Assembly (NCBI GenBank): GCA_030386875.1 | Contig: CM059579.1 | Location: 15,596,484-15,660,483, forward strand | Source: Morinoia aosen | Taxonomy: Eukaryota > Arthropoda > Malacostraca > Amphipoda > Talitridae | DNA length: 64,000 bases | Direction: 5' to 3' | The notes under the pieces: generated by a model | Database searches by the model: none | What the model was told of the DNA's origin: nothing | The model's input: only the letters and a program-made list of their open reading frames with translations | Shown: piece after piece, positions 35,601 to 47,613 of the stretch | Numbering within the stretch: position 1 is the stretch's first letter | Layout of the letters: each line of letters starts with the position of its first letter | Translations under genes and position numbers: made by a program

Positions 35601-37370
35601 AATTCAGAAAAAAAGAGAAAATCAATGTGAAAAAACAATGAATTTAGGAGTTATGTTCATCGGCTACTCTATTCCACAAAGCCACGTTTTGTGTGCTTTC
35701 ACAAGCCACTAAATGATCTTTTGAAAAGGAGGAAATGGGAACGTTATGAAATATTTTTATTTCATGAAAATATAGACTTAGTAAGTGAGTGAAATTATTT
35801 CAAAGTATAGATTCACTGTCTAACTTGCATTTTTATCACATTCCTTGATTTTATATGATTGTCACTGCTAAATCGAATTAAATGTTCATAGAATTTTTTT
35901 AGCCATACTCAGATTTTCGTTTCTCACAACCGGACCTTTCGTTATCGTTCTTTATGGACATGGTCGTTAGCGTTGTTCTCATCTATTCATGTAACTGAAA
36001 TCTAGAAAGATTGCACTAGAAAATATACCAATCTCACCCAAATGAACCCATGGAAAATTTTATGATGTTAATTTTAGTTTCATCATCTTTCAAGCGGTAA
36101 CTACGCAAAAGTTGTTATAGATTTCTCCATGGTCCAGTTTGGAAAACCTCAAATGAGAGTGTTGAAACTATTGAAAAATTCCGTTAGCAATCTTCCTAAT
36201 AGATATTCCATGAATAATAGTCCTCTTGACACGAATACTTAAATTATTTTGTTGATTTTGAGCTAGGTATATTGTCATCAGCCTTCCTTATAAATTTTAC
36301 GTTGAATCTTTACGCTAACTGCATTTTAGAGAGGTTGTTGTTAGTTTGCGTTTTTAGTTTTATCCTGAGAAACATATGAAGATCGAATACTGTATTTGAA
36401 AACAGTAAATTGGGCCTGTTGATACCCAGCTCGCCATTTATGATTTTGCTTGGTTGATTTTAAGATGAAGAAATGGACACAATATGTCTACACATGAAGT
36501 CAAGTATCATGTCTGTACTGCAGGTGTTTTTTATGGGCTCTAAAATAATAATGCTTCAAGAAAAATTCTAAATTTTCCAAAATTCTAAATCTTCCATGGA
36601 AGATTAGGCAGTGGAGATACGCATTAAATATTTTTGCCCTAAACTGGGTGAAAATATGTAATATTTTATGAAGAAATTTATAAATAAATAATTGATTGAA
36701 TATGAATTGCTCTAAAATTGGGAAAATGCTCACGGCATTTGCGGAATTTTAACGGTTAAATTAAATTCTCATCATTGAATTCAATTCTGCATGAGTGATC
36801 CCTGTAGGAATTCCCTAAAATGCACTTTTTAAGATTTTAAAGGGATTTCCGAATCATTCAAAAAATTTTCTCACGAGTTTCATCCATTTAAAAAGCGTCC
36901 TTTTCTAAGTTGACTTATACCGTCCATGTGACTAATTCCCGCTACACAAGTTTCAAACAATATGAACAATATGACAATAAAATACTTTTTCCCAAAACAT
37001 CAGCAGTTGTACTTTGGGTTTTGAGTTTTGCCAATTTTGAAAGTCTCAAAAACCAATTTTGAGCTTTATGAAATATGATTTTTGGCACTTTTTGTACTAA
37101 ACTCGGTAAAGAATTTAATACCTATGAGTGCAGAGAAAAAGATAAATTCATTTTGTCAGTGATAACTAGTTTCTTTGGAGTATGATTTCGAAACCGAAAT
37201 AAAACTGCTTTTTATATCTTGTACTAAAATTTAAATTTTTAAGGGGCAAACCAATTTGGATTACACGCTCAAGTTCTGAGACGACCAATTCCTGATGAAC
37301 GGATTCAGAGTTGGACGAAGGGAAAAATACATGGCAGTTTTTCGGGATATCAACACGGAGCTCATCAATC
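32605..37370. other. No gene seen
   Basis: Nearly 5 kb of AT-rich sequence with chance ORFs only (32606-32857, 33088-33270, 33658-33882, 34338-34586, 36500-36733). Around 33095-33160 a short imperfect inverted repeat (ACGTCTCCTCT with GAGAGGGAGACG) is visible. Confidence 0.4.
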
Positions 37371-37384
37371 TTTTTTCAGCAAAA

Positions 37385-37625
37385 AACCGTGCAAATCACC
37401 ACTGTGATCCCTCCACTTGCACGCTGTACACTCATTCCGTCACATGTCCACTCATCACTCTTCATCCACATTTTCATTACCCTCCCAACTCTACAGTCTA
37501 CACTCATCACTCTCCAAATCTACACCCATTACTCTCCAACTCTACTCTCATTACCCTTCATCTTCATAAACTCTACTCTCCCTTTATCCACATCTCCATC
37601 TCCCCCCCCCAACTCTATACTCATC
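37385..37625. repeat. Decayed C/T-rich tandem repeat
   Basis: Words such as CTACACTCATCACTCTCCAA recur at about 20-24 bp with indels and a C9 run at 37602-37610. The overlapping plus-strand ORFs (37295-37717 and 37311-37643) only read this repeat. Confidence 0.6.
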
Positions 37626-37911
37626 ACCATTTTCTCTTGTTGAAAAAGAATAGTTTTCTGTTCTGTACGAAGAGTCTTTTTTGGCCCACTGCCATTCGTT
37701 TCTCATCAACATTTTAGCAAGTTGTTGAGATTTTTGAGAACAGTTTATGGAATAAACTGTTTTCAGCCTTTGTGAACTCTCTAGTGCATAAATTCCTCGT
37801 CCTTTTAATTTCATACTGAATTGTGTTTTCCTCTCCTGGAAACACTTTTTATAGGGTCCTGGAGGTCTAAAATCACTTCCACTCAGCCTCTTCACCTTAT
37901 ACTTCAAATCT

Positions 37912-38300
37912 CAACCCACCACTCACACGCTACCCACACCTTCACCACCCACCACTCACACGCTACCCACATACTCACCACCCACCACTCACACGCCACC
38001 CACACCTTCACCCCCAACCACTCCCACGCTACCCACACACTCACCACTCACCACTCACACGCTACCCGCACACTCACCACCCATCACTCACACGCCACCC
38101 ATATACTCACCACCCACCACTCACACGCTACCCACACACTCACCACTCACACGCTACCCACACACTCACCACCCACCACTCACACGCTACCCACACATTC
38201 ACCACCCACCACTCACACGCTACCCACACATTCACCACCCACCACTCACACGCTACCCACACCTTCACCACCCATCACCCCACACTCAGTACCCACACAG
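37912..38300. repeat. 33-bp minisatellite, about 11 copies
   Basis: Unit approximately CACGCTACCCACACATTCAC plus CACCCACCACTCA. The unit is 11 codons long, so the plus strand stays open for 204 codons (37821-38435) as a His/Thr/Ser/Ala repeat. Internal units in which part of the repeat is lost keep the same frame. There is no start context or flanking domain, so I do not call it a gene. Confidence 0.9.
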
Positions 38301-38439
38301 CACCAGCAATACCTCGCTGCAATAACTGTCTGCGTCAGTCTCCGCGCTCCCGATCTTATCTTTTTTACCGCAGCCGTAGTCTTCTCCTACATGATTTCAG
38401 GCCAGGTCTCCTGCGTGTTTTTCTGCTTATGCTAATAGA

Positions 38440-41400
38440 AAAAGGATTTGCATACTAGCATGTGCAACCCCGTCTCCCTCAAATTTCATTTCGTCTTATG
38501 CTTTGCTGAGCTAGTGTATTAGTGCATACAGGAGTGGATTTTTTTCAATTTCAGCTCATAGTGAAACGACTTGGATTCTAGTATTGGTGATAGTCGATCT
38601 TTTTTGAACCGCATTCAATTGCTATCTTTTCTTGGGCCCTGATTAGGAAAATCTCTTAGTAAAACAGTATGAAATCATGAATGGGGAGAAAGAAGTGGAT
38701 GGTAATGAACCACGATTTCATATTTTGATTCAAACACTCTGAAATTTTAAGTAAGCCTAGACCAATAAAAACACATTCTAAATACTAGTACACATTTTCT
38801 GAGACGTACAAGCAATTTAACATGGCGGAATTATCTGGAACTTTTAATGCACCACACCAAAATTTACCTGCCGCGCATTAATCAGCGAGATGGTCTCCCA
38901 AGATAAAGGAAATGTAAACAAAACTTCCTCGCTCGTTATCAATCAAAAACAAACGCGTTTACTGAGATGCTGTAGTCGAAATAAAATTTACTGTGTTTTT
39001 CATTTTGAAATGTTTGCTTTCTATATGACATCAGGATGTAGATCTGTGCTGTGTTTGCTCTTTGAATCGAATTGATGAAAAAATTGAAAGCTGCTAAAAA
39101 CTCTTCGGAAATACCCAGCCAATCTTCACTTGTTCATCGAGATGAGTTGCACTCTGATGAACAGATTGTTTGCCTGATGAACATATTATACAGCGAAATG
39201 AGTTTAAAGACCAATCGACGTATTTCCTGGTGTTCGCAAGTGGGTGCAAAAAAAAAATCTTTCTTTACTTTGACTTATAATAAATTATATGCTACTCAGG
39301 CTTCTTATCTTCGTTACCGCCTGTAATCAGCACGAAAGAAGTGTCTTCAAAAATCTGAACTTATAATCTGTTATGGACGCGCAAGCAAAAAAAAGTTGTA
39401 ATTACTTCAGAAAATTTTTGCTGAACTCGAGAAATATTAATTTTTCATGTTTCACTCCACACTCCGTCTCTGTGAACGTCCGAAGCAAACAGCTTCATCA
39501 GTCAAGGATTATGCTTTCAAGCGAGAGAAATGACTGACGACCGTAAAGATTCGTTCAAAGACTGGTGCGAAAAACAGCTATTACTTTGAATTTCGCATCC
39601 ATCATAATATAATCAGTCAGCCACTTGTTCCAGCATCAACTTTTGGAACACAAAAACATCTTGATGAGGAAGTACCTAATGGAAGATTGAGAACATTTTT
39701 CAAATTTTTATTGTTATTTTGAACCAAATATCTCTAAAGCTATACGTTGTCAAGGGCTTGATTTGTTCTCAAATCCAACAAGAAACAGGGTGAGTACCAT
39801 AATTTGATATACAGTATATGTAGATTGAAATCAGTAGTCGGACAAGGTACGCTTAAGATGGGATTTACTTTTCGGCTTCTCATTTTTCTAGAGGATTTCG
39901 AAATATTTTTATCGTATTCTTTGTAGTTCTTGTAGTATTACTTGAGGTAGTTCCAAATGAATTACCCACTTGAGTTGTCACGTCTTGTTATTTTAATGAT
40001 GGTAAAAAATATGCAAAATGCCTAGTACTTCTTTAAATGCCGAACAATAACCACTCCAAGTTAACCTTCACTTCACACTCCCTGATTCCCGATTTCATGC
40101 AGAGAATTTCAAGCAACTATGGAAACGTTCTCGTCGACAGCGTTACGGTTCTCGGAGTTCTCTCGGCATGAAGGTTCCTTGTTTTTCCGGATAATTTCGA
40201 AATATTTTTATTGTATTCAAAGAGCATGGACTCGACCCTTGTATTCCAAAATTCAGATAAAGCTCTAAATTTTCTTTAGAAGCAAGTTTAGAATAAAGAC
40301 GTCTTTCTCCCCTTTTTGCCTCCTACAGCTGCTTGAATGACCGAACTGAAACACGATGTGCTTGCATCTGAGGATACAGTCTATTCCCATCAGAAAGTGA
40401 ACTAAATTTTGAACCAAGCGACCTTTCATTTCGTTTTGCAGTAAAAGTAAGCCTAAGAAGGCGATGGTGTCCTCTGAATAACTTCACTCTTTCCATTCCC
40501 AGTGCCACGTAGACCTGTGCAGAACTCCACGAACACTACGCTCTATATCGTAAGGCATTGGTTTCAACCTGGAGTATCGCTCTGGATTTAGGAAAGGATG
40601 AAGTGTTCTAATAAAAGTCTCTATATTTCCCGAACCAGAATAGGAACCGAAGCTTCAGTTTTTCCGCTTAGCTTACTTTCCAATATCTTGTAGAGTTACG
40701 AGCTCATTTTGAAAACCAGGTGACGTTGACGACCTAGTCACGCGTGTTCCGAATAGCTCTGGCGTTGTAGCTCATTTCCGTGGTTTTGTTAATTCGGTGC
40801 GTGGAAGATTGGTGACGCTAAAGCATGCACAGAATAGGAACCTTAATTGAAAATTATGCTCTTACCAAGCGTATTTTGGAGTGTCCTGGAGATGTATCGA
40901 ACTATTGTGCGTCGAATTTGTTTATGAGACAACTATTTTCCTTGGAATGTATGTACTCTTGGAAGGCAAAGGATATGGACAGAAGAAACCAGATAACTAA
41001 ATTATATCAACTTTGAAATTTTATTTGAAACTTGTTTTGACCAAAATCATAGGAGGCTATCAATTTCTGAATGTTGGATTTATCTGAATATGACAGAAGA
41101 TGAAACTAACACCTCGTTTACTCGTAGAAACAACAGTTCATGTATCTGAGACTTGTCAGTGACAAGTTAGGATAACTGTATTTTTGACATGACGTACAGT
41201 TACCACAGTGATTCTTTTTAACAATTGACTGTTAGAGCGAAGTTACAGTTCATGGCAGGATTAGTGTAGCATGTAAAGACGCTAAAGCTTTAATGCCTTA
41301 AATATTAGTTATCAATCGATCGGCACTGGGGATAATGAACCCGTTACTTGAATAATTTCCAAAATCAATTAACACGTTGGCTACATTAGCACGGTCGCTA

Positions 41401-41710
41401 CGGATGGTAGGATAATTAGTTTGGAAGGAGCAGAATTGAAAAACCGTCTTTACTGTTCGATTACATCCTTATCCTTGCTAAGAAGCGTGAAAAACATAAT
41501 TGCACGATGAACTATTGTTCATCGTGCAATGATAGTGCAGTCAAAAACAATAATTTTTGAACTCGGACACAACAGTCTAACTTTTATAAAAGTTATGAAA
41601 TAATTGAGTTCCGGTTCATTGATACCGGTGAGAAAATGAACAATTTACCTAGTGATGCACAAATGTATGCAACAATGAGAAGTGAACGCGTTAAATTTTA
41701 TGGTGGAAGC
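38440..41710. other. No gene convincingly seen
   Basis: AT-rich. A plus-strand frame at 39072-39326 (84 codons, KAAKNSSEIPSQSSLVHRDE near its start) has plausible composition but no domain or splice sites. A phrase near GATTTCGAAATATTTTTATYGTATTC occurs at 39893-39921 and again at 40190-40220. Nothing further is supported. Confidence 0.35.
41499..41530. repeat. Perfect 14-bp stem, 4-nt loop hairpin
   Basis: ATTGCACGATGAAC, loop TATT, then the exact complement. No flanking T-run or gene, so its role is unknown. Confidence 0.8.
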
Positions 41711-41716
41711 ACCGAT

Positions 41717-42090
41717 AGGTTTACAGACTCCAGCTCAAGCAGCTTTAAATTTATAGGCTATAGTTTAACACAGTGAGTTATTTACATTCATATAGGCTAT
41801 TTTTCAAGCAGCTAAATTCATATTTCATTATTCTAATTTCATAAGTTATGGTTCAAGCACCGTTAGTCTTAAGGGTTAACGCTCTAACAGTTTTGGGTTA
41901 TAGCTCAAGCTGCTTTTGGTAATAGTTCCGACATTTTTAGGTTATAGCACAAGCAGCTTTGGGTTATAGCTCAAGCTGCATTGGGTTATCGTTCAAACAG
42001 CTTTAGGTTATAGCTCATGCAGCTTCTCAAGCAGTTTTAGGTTATAGCTCAAGCAGCATTGGGCTTTAGCTTGAAGAGTTCCAACTTATT
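41717..42090. repeat. ~22-bp minisatellite
   Basis: Unit near TTTGGGTTATAGCTCAAGCAGC, about 15 copies. The stretch 41930-42075 is best conserved and earlier copies are strongly diverged. One unit near 42020 is partly deleted. Confidence 0.8.
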
Positions 42091-42094
42091 GCTC

Positions 42095-44600
42095 AAACAT
42101 TATTTTTTGCATACTGCATAAAAAACAGCCTGAGCTCAGAGATGCAAGATATTTTAAAAAATTATTTGTTTCAATTCACCGCCCCTTATGGACCAGCGTT
42201 TTAAATCCCATGGTCTCAAAGCCGCTAAATAATTGAAATCGAAATTTAAAACGAAACTAAACGCTGTGTTCACTAACAGGAAAACGTTTACAGAGCAGAT
42301 GAAAGCAACACCGCGACAGATGGACGGTTGAGCAAGACAAAAAGTCCACAAAAAAAGTCACGTAACACAGAAGTGAATAAAGCAACTTTTGAGCAAGAGC
42401 TCAGTTTCTTTTTGTCGAGTTTAAACACGCGAGCTTTTACTTTTTGTTCCGGTTGATAACAGGAGGGAATGAAATCTGGACATTGGTTATTCATGGATAC
42501 TGTTCACGTTTAATGCAATGTTCCTGTTCTGTGCATAATTTTCCTTATGAGACTTTGAATGTAAAACATAAATACTCTTACCTCTATTGCGTTCTTCATT
42601 TTTTGAATGACATTTGCCATACACTCGTCTACCAAACTTTCAATGCGAGGTTCTGCTGTAACTTTTACTCTATTCATTTTGCAGTTGTTTCTCTACTGTG
42701 TCACACGAAATGACTGACTATTTATTAAATTTTCACCACTTTTACTTTTCAAGATTAAAATATGCATAATCATCACGCGTAAAGAAGTTCAGTTATTTCG
42801 ATTAAATTGATCGTTAATATTTCTTTTCCAACTTGTCAACTATACGAAATTGTTCTAATTCTACACGTGTTGAAATATGACTGCTATTTAGAACTTCATC
42901 AATTGAGTGTTCCATTTTATTTAAACGATAAGCGATTGTGTTCCTATTTTAATACGATCGTTAAGATTAGAGAGTTAAAATCATTGAGCGCAATTTTTTT
43001 AAAACGGTACATTAATGAAAACCTTTCACTAAGGTTAGCAGGCCTTTTCTTTGAGGCAACATTAGTTAGTTCTTTCATAAACGTGCACGATCGCAGGATG
43101 AGACATGTATCAATTTTGCTTGCTGCAGTGCGCTCCGCTCTGTTTAACAGCACTTAAGATTGCAGGTCACCCCTGCAAGTGTAAGCCTTCTCTGTTGTGG
43201 AGCAATGTTTTCTACTTTCTCATCTGCAAGTCCAAGAGCGATTTTGAGAGGGCTTTCACGTGGAATGGTTTTGTACAAAACTCTTCTGATAAAAAATACT
43301 TTTATGATAGATTTTTCCATAAAAGTGCTCATTGGGAAAGGTTTCTCTGAAGGGGTTTATTTCACAGCTAATTTTTTTAGTAGAAGATTTTTTACGGAGG
43401 ATATTTTTTGGTGGATATCTTGCGAGATATCATCCAGAATTTCAATGTAAGGAATTCTTTTATCAAGGATTCCTTGAATTTTGACAGTTTCTTTTGAAAA
43501 CAATATTGACAACATTTTCATAATGTCTCATTTGGACAACTTTTTATCATTTGCCAAAAAAAGTTCCTGTATAGTTAATATTCTAATAAAATTTCCGATC
43601 CTTTAACACCAAGAATACCCTCATTTCAATGCCAGGGTCTTTCAAATGAGGGCCAGTCCTTTTCTCTACGGTGACTCTCTGACATCAAAGAGCGCGGTTT
43701 TCTACCGAAAAACAAGTTGAACTAATAGTTGCCTTCAACACAAAGCCAGGGCTCGGCTTGTTTTGACTAATGGTGAAGTTGTTTGCGGCCGTGAGGCAAC
43801 ATTTCCATTTGAGAGAAGCCTTGCCAGGATCACGTCCTCATTCATCAGACACGACACGTAAAAAGATGTATTCATCAGATACGACATGCAAAAAGATCCC
43901 TAAAGAAACGCACAATCATTTTGTAAACATGGCGCTTCGCTGCCCATATCCCTTGCCTTAGATTACATACATGTATTATTGGAAAAAATTCAGCTGTCTC
44001 TGGATTAATTGCTGCCCTTCAAAGAAAGAGCAGTTGTAATTAGTGTGGTGATAAAGCTCGAGGTGGGAACTTTTAAACTTTAAATTTACTGAACGGGAGA
44101 TGAATATTTTAACTAAGAGTTAGTTTAGCAGTGAAGTAATAATTATATGGACAAAATTTTATCAGCAAGAAAACTTCATTGAATATATTGGATTCAGTGT
44201 GAAAAGGACAAATATCTAAAAGCAAAATTATGCTAAGGAAAAATTACATCTTAGAATTGACGTTGCTACGGAGGAATAATATATGTCGAGAGCTGAGGGT
44301 TAAAAAAAAAGTATTAAGGTAGAGAATGGCAAACAAAATTAATGCAAACATGACCTGATCAAAAACTTGCTGTCCTCCTGGAACAAATTTCTTCAAAGAC
44401 CAAAAAATTCCAAAAACGGTCTCGGCGATTTATCACTTCCAAAATTCATATGGTTTTTTCATTAGAGTTTTAATGATAAAGTTCACTATCAAAATGAAAA
44501 TTTAAGTTCTTCTATTTTTTCCCTCGAAAAACTGAGGTGAAAGAAGGTAAACGCCGAACTCAACATCAGTTTGTCTTTCGCGAAAGATTTTTCGCCCAGC
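42095..44600. other. Ambiguous coding-like patch at 42780-43450, otherwise nothing
   Basis: Between 42780 and 43450 long frames overlap on both strands (plus 42807-43157 and 43160-43450; minus 43332-43144 and 43153-42944). The two minus frames abut and would join by one frameshift, with balanced composition (RESPLKIALGLADEKVEN in the first). I recognise no domain and cannot choose a strand. The rest is featureless. Confidence 0.25.
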
Positions 44601-44614
44601 AGAAACACATGAAA

Positions 44615-45075
44615 TTAATATTTGGACTGGAATAAAACGGAAAAGAATATGATAGAAAGGGATAGAATAGAATTGGATGAAATGGGATGGAATGGGAATA
44701 ATAGAATAAAATGGAACAGAATAGAATAAAACAGAACGAAATGAAACAGAATTGAATTAAACAGAATGGAAAGGCGTAGAATGGAATATAATGGAATGAA
44801 ACCGAAAGGAACGGAGTAAAATGAGATGGAATAAAACAGAGTGGAATGAAACCAAATGAAACCAAATGGGACAGTATGAACTGGAATAGAATTAAATGGA
44901 CGGAATGGAGCAGAATGGATCTGAGCAATGAAATTTAATAGGACTGAATGGCGCAGAATAGAATGGTATTGAATGTAACGAAACAATAATTGCAATAGAA
45001 CAGAACGGGGTGGAATAGAATAAAACGAAATGGAACAGTATAGAATGAAACAAAATAGAATTGGGCAATAGAATA
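44615..45075. repeat. Decayed GGAAT-like pentanucleotide satellite
   Basis: Plus strand is a purine-rich run of TGGAA, AGAAT, GGAAT and TAAAA words in a loose 5-bp rhythm, such as GGAATGGGAATAATAGAAT. The 120- and 204-codon minus-strand ORFs over it are Phe/Ser/Ile/Leu low complexity read from the repeat. Confidence 0.75.
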
Positions 45076-45079
45076 TAGT

Positions 45080-45535
45080 CGTACAACTCATGCTCTGGTT
45101 ACAACCCAAGTCCCATGCCGTCAGGCACCCAACACGCGCGACTGCTACAGTAGAAGAAAAAGGGAAATAAACAGTGCCATTCAAAGTCATCGATATTTTT
45201 AAAATGCTCCAGCACACTTGTATTACCATGAGAATGAGACAGTTTCACAGATTTGTGGCCTCGAGCTTATTGTCAGCTATATAAAGCCGTTCTTTTGTAT
45301 GTTGTGTTGACGCTATTTTCGTACGGTATATCACCAAGTTTGTCGTGAATTTATGACTCCCGATTTTGACTAATTTTATACTCATTTTTTTTAAATTCCT
45401 ATAATATTCAATACTCTATTGGGCCCTTTCGGATATTGCGGGATTTCCGACTCAGTATTCGTCAAGACTATTCGTCAACGTATTTGCTGAACCCGCGAAG
45501 ACTATGTTCTCTCGTAACTGATAACCGATTCCGAC
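45080..45535. other. Spacer with a TATA-like box
   Basis: TATATAAAG at 45279-45287 (plus) is a good TATA match, but no plus-strand gene follows. Nothing else is supported. Confidence 0.25.
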
Positions 45536-45539
45536 AAAT

Positions 45540-46007
45540 TCAGCTAGGAAGACAGATAAGGGTACCATAATATCCCCAAATTTTTAATTTTAATTTCTCA
45601 CGTATATTTTTGGCCCAGGTGTTTTCGTCAGTGTTGAAAGCATCCTGTGGTTTCAGACTGAAAGTGTTGAAATGTTTGCAGGTGTCAATTTGTTGACCTA
45701 GAAGTCTTCTAGTTAAGGGGAATGAATTAAAGTTATTGAAGATATTAGAACTACAGAATTTGCGATCAGACACTAACGAAGCAGGATGGTTGGGACATAT
45801 AAGCCAGTTCAATTCATGTCTTAGAAATTCGCTTTTATTAATTAAGAGGATTTTTGCACACTGCAGGACACCACCAGCAATTGCAAGCAGGTCATCACAA
45901 GCAAGTTTTGTACCACACATTGATGACGGTGTGATGTTGCTGGCTTTGAAAGAAAAGCCAACATAACGATCGAAAGATCCGCTCGCTTTGTGCTTAGATC
46001 GATCCAT
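45540..46007 (-). CDS. Hypothetical intronless protein, 155 aa
   Basis: A complete minus-strand frame with ATG and TGA, well above chance length, with even use of synonymous codons and a normal mix of residues. It begins MDRSKHKASGSFDRYVGF. The middle has a small-residue helix-like stretch (DDLLAIAGGVLQCAKILL). Eight cysteines are scattered, and the end is basic then hydrophobic (NIREKLKLKIWGYYG). There is no signal peptide and no domain that I recognise. It lies about 600 bp from the LINE and on the opposite strand, so it may be a host gene, a single exon, or part of an unrecognised transposon. No promoter or poly(A) signal is clear. Confidence 0.4.
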   Translation of the reverse strand: MDRSKHKASGSFDRYVGFSFKASNITPSSMCGTKLACDDLLAIAGGVLQCAKILLINKSEFLRHELNWLICPNHPASLVSDRKFCSSNIFNNFNSFPLTRRLLGQQIDTCKHFNTFSLKPQDAFNTDENTWAKNIREKLKLKIWGYYGTLICLPS

Positions 46008-46009
46008 AT

Positions 46010-46600
46010 TAGTAATTCACCCTTCTCAGAACAGTGGTCACTTTGTGATGAGAAGGCTAAACATCAAAGTGAGATGTCACTTTGAATGCTACTTTTTTAG
46101 ATTGAATTAGAATAGGTAAGTCGTACGTCACAAACACCAGACATATGAATTTCGTTTAACAATGCTTCATTTTGTCATTGATAATCATGATTTCGAAATT
46201 TCACTTGTGTTTTAGGTTTAGGTATATTCCAGTAATAATTTTCTATGAGCATGATAAAAATATGCGGTAAAAGTTTATGATTGTTGAAAATATGCAGTAC
46301 TGTAATATGCTTCGATAACTTCTGTGTAAATGATGATGAGGCACAGAATACAATTATTGATCGTAGGAGATATTACGCATGACCGAGAATGTTCGAGCAT
46401 TCACTCATATTTAACCATAAATGAATTAAAATTATGGCTTATGGTAGGTCACGCTTTTCTTATGTGTATTTTTCTGTTATTCAACGCGTACAAGAAAAAG
46501 TTGCGGTAATAGTTGGTAAAAGTATTGGATCAAGTAAATGCTCTAGTCGCGATATGTCCGGATGCTTTCAGCCGGGAATTCTTTTCCGCTATCCACTACT
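46010..46600. other. Flank between the 155-aa ORF and the LINE
   Basis: The word CACTTTG and its complement CAAAGTG alternate at 46038-46086 and can fold. The 62-codon ORF at 46434-46622 may hold the 5' edge of the LINE endonuclease (VQEKVAVIVGKSI) but is too weak to include. Confidence 0.3.
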
Positions 46601-46765
46601 AAGAAATTCCTGTTGGAAATGAACCTGAGAGTGAAGATTTGTTAGTAATAAAGTGTGAAAGAATGCATGCCAGAGAAAGTGTTATTGTGGTTGTATGCAA
46701 TTTGACAACTGATGGTATTTTAGCTCATCAAGAGAATGTAAAAAAGTATGAAATATTAACAAGAA

Positions 46766-47596
46766 TTGTGCAAGAGCAGTGCAGCTATATGCCCTTTGAT
46801 TGTGATGGGTGATATGAATGGCCATGTTGGTATACTTGGTGAGCCTGTGAATGCAAATGGACAAAAATTGATTGATTTCTGTGATGAGAATGAACTTGAG
46901 AACCTGAATGTAACAATAGGAAATGGCTTGCATACATGGCAAAGCAGGGAATGAAAAACTGCAATTGATTATATGATAGTGAATAGTAGAGCAAGAATAT
47001 GTGTCAAAGAAATGTTTGTAGATGAAGATGATTTTGATATTGATAGTGACCATAAAATGCTTGTACTAGAATATAATTGGGGTGGAAAGGAGTCAATGCA
47101 GAAGGCCAGCAGAGTAAAAGAAAATTGGCGTATAAAAATGGCAAACTGGGAAGAATTTAGAAATGAACTGAGTAGATGTAACTGGAACAGATGTGGAAAT
47201 GTAAATGACCTAAATGGGGAGTATGCAAGAACCTTGTATGATGTGGCAGAGCAAAAGATCGGTAGAATGAAATGCAGGAAAAGTACAGGGAATGCTAGGG
47301 GGTTTACGAGTGAGATAAAAGAAGAACGAACGAGAAGAAAGACTTTAAATAAAAAGCAACGAAATAATAGGAAAATGTATGAAAGACGCAGAATTACTGA
47401 GGATGGATGGCAGAGTGTATGGAATGAGTACAAGGACCAGCAGAAGAAGGTAAAGAGAATGATCAATGAGGCTAGAGTTAAAGAGGAGAGACACCAAGTT
47501 GAAAATCTAAGAAAGAAAGGTCCAGATGGAATAAAAGGTTGGTATAGGTTTATACAAGGTAATGATAGAGGTAGTGAAGTTAAGTTGACGAATTAG
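46766..47596 (+). pseudogene. LINE endonuclease and linker, broken
   Basis: Frame 2 carries the endonuclease C-terminal half (GDMNGHVG, TWQSRE, TGA stop at 46952-46954, AIDYMIVN, DIDSDHKML) and then a basic linker of about 180 residues, rich in Lys, Arg and Glu, typical of the region between endonuclease and reverse transcriptase. The N-terminal part (SEDLLVIKCERMHARESV, then NVKKYEILTRIVQEQ) is in another frame from 46603, so a frameshift lies near 46785. The linker ends at TAG 47594-47596, but DELVVNGRSVQDRMQ continues at once in frame 1, which points to a one-base loss near 47585. Confidence 0.85.
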
Positions 47597-47613
47597 TAGT
47601 CAATGGTCGCAGT

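Noticed and set aside
37295-38435. 140- and 204-codon plus-strand ORFs
   Set aside because: They read C-rich tandem repeats and have no flanking domain or start context.
44566-45229. Hydrophobic 120- and 204-codon minus-strand ORFs resembling membrane proteins
   Set aside because: The Phe/Ser/Ile/Leu content comes from the complement of a GGAAT-like satellite.
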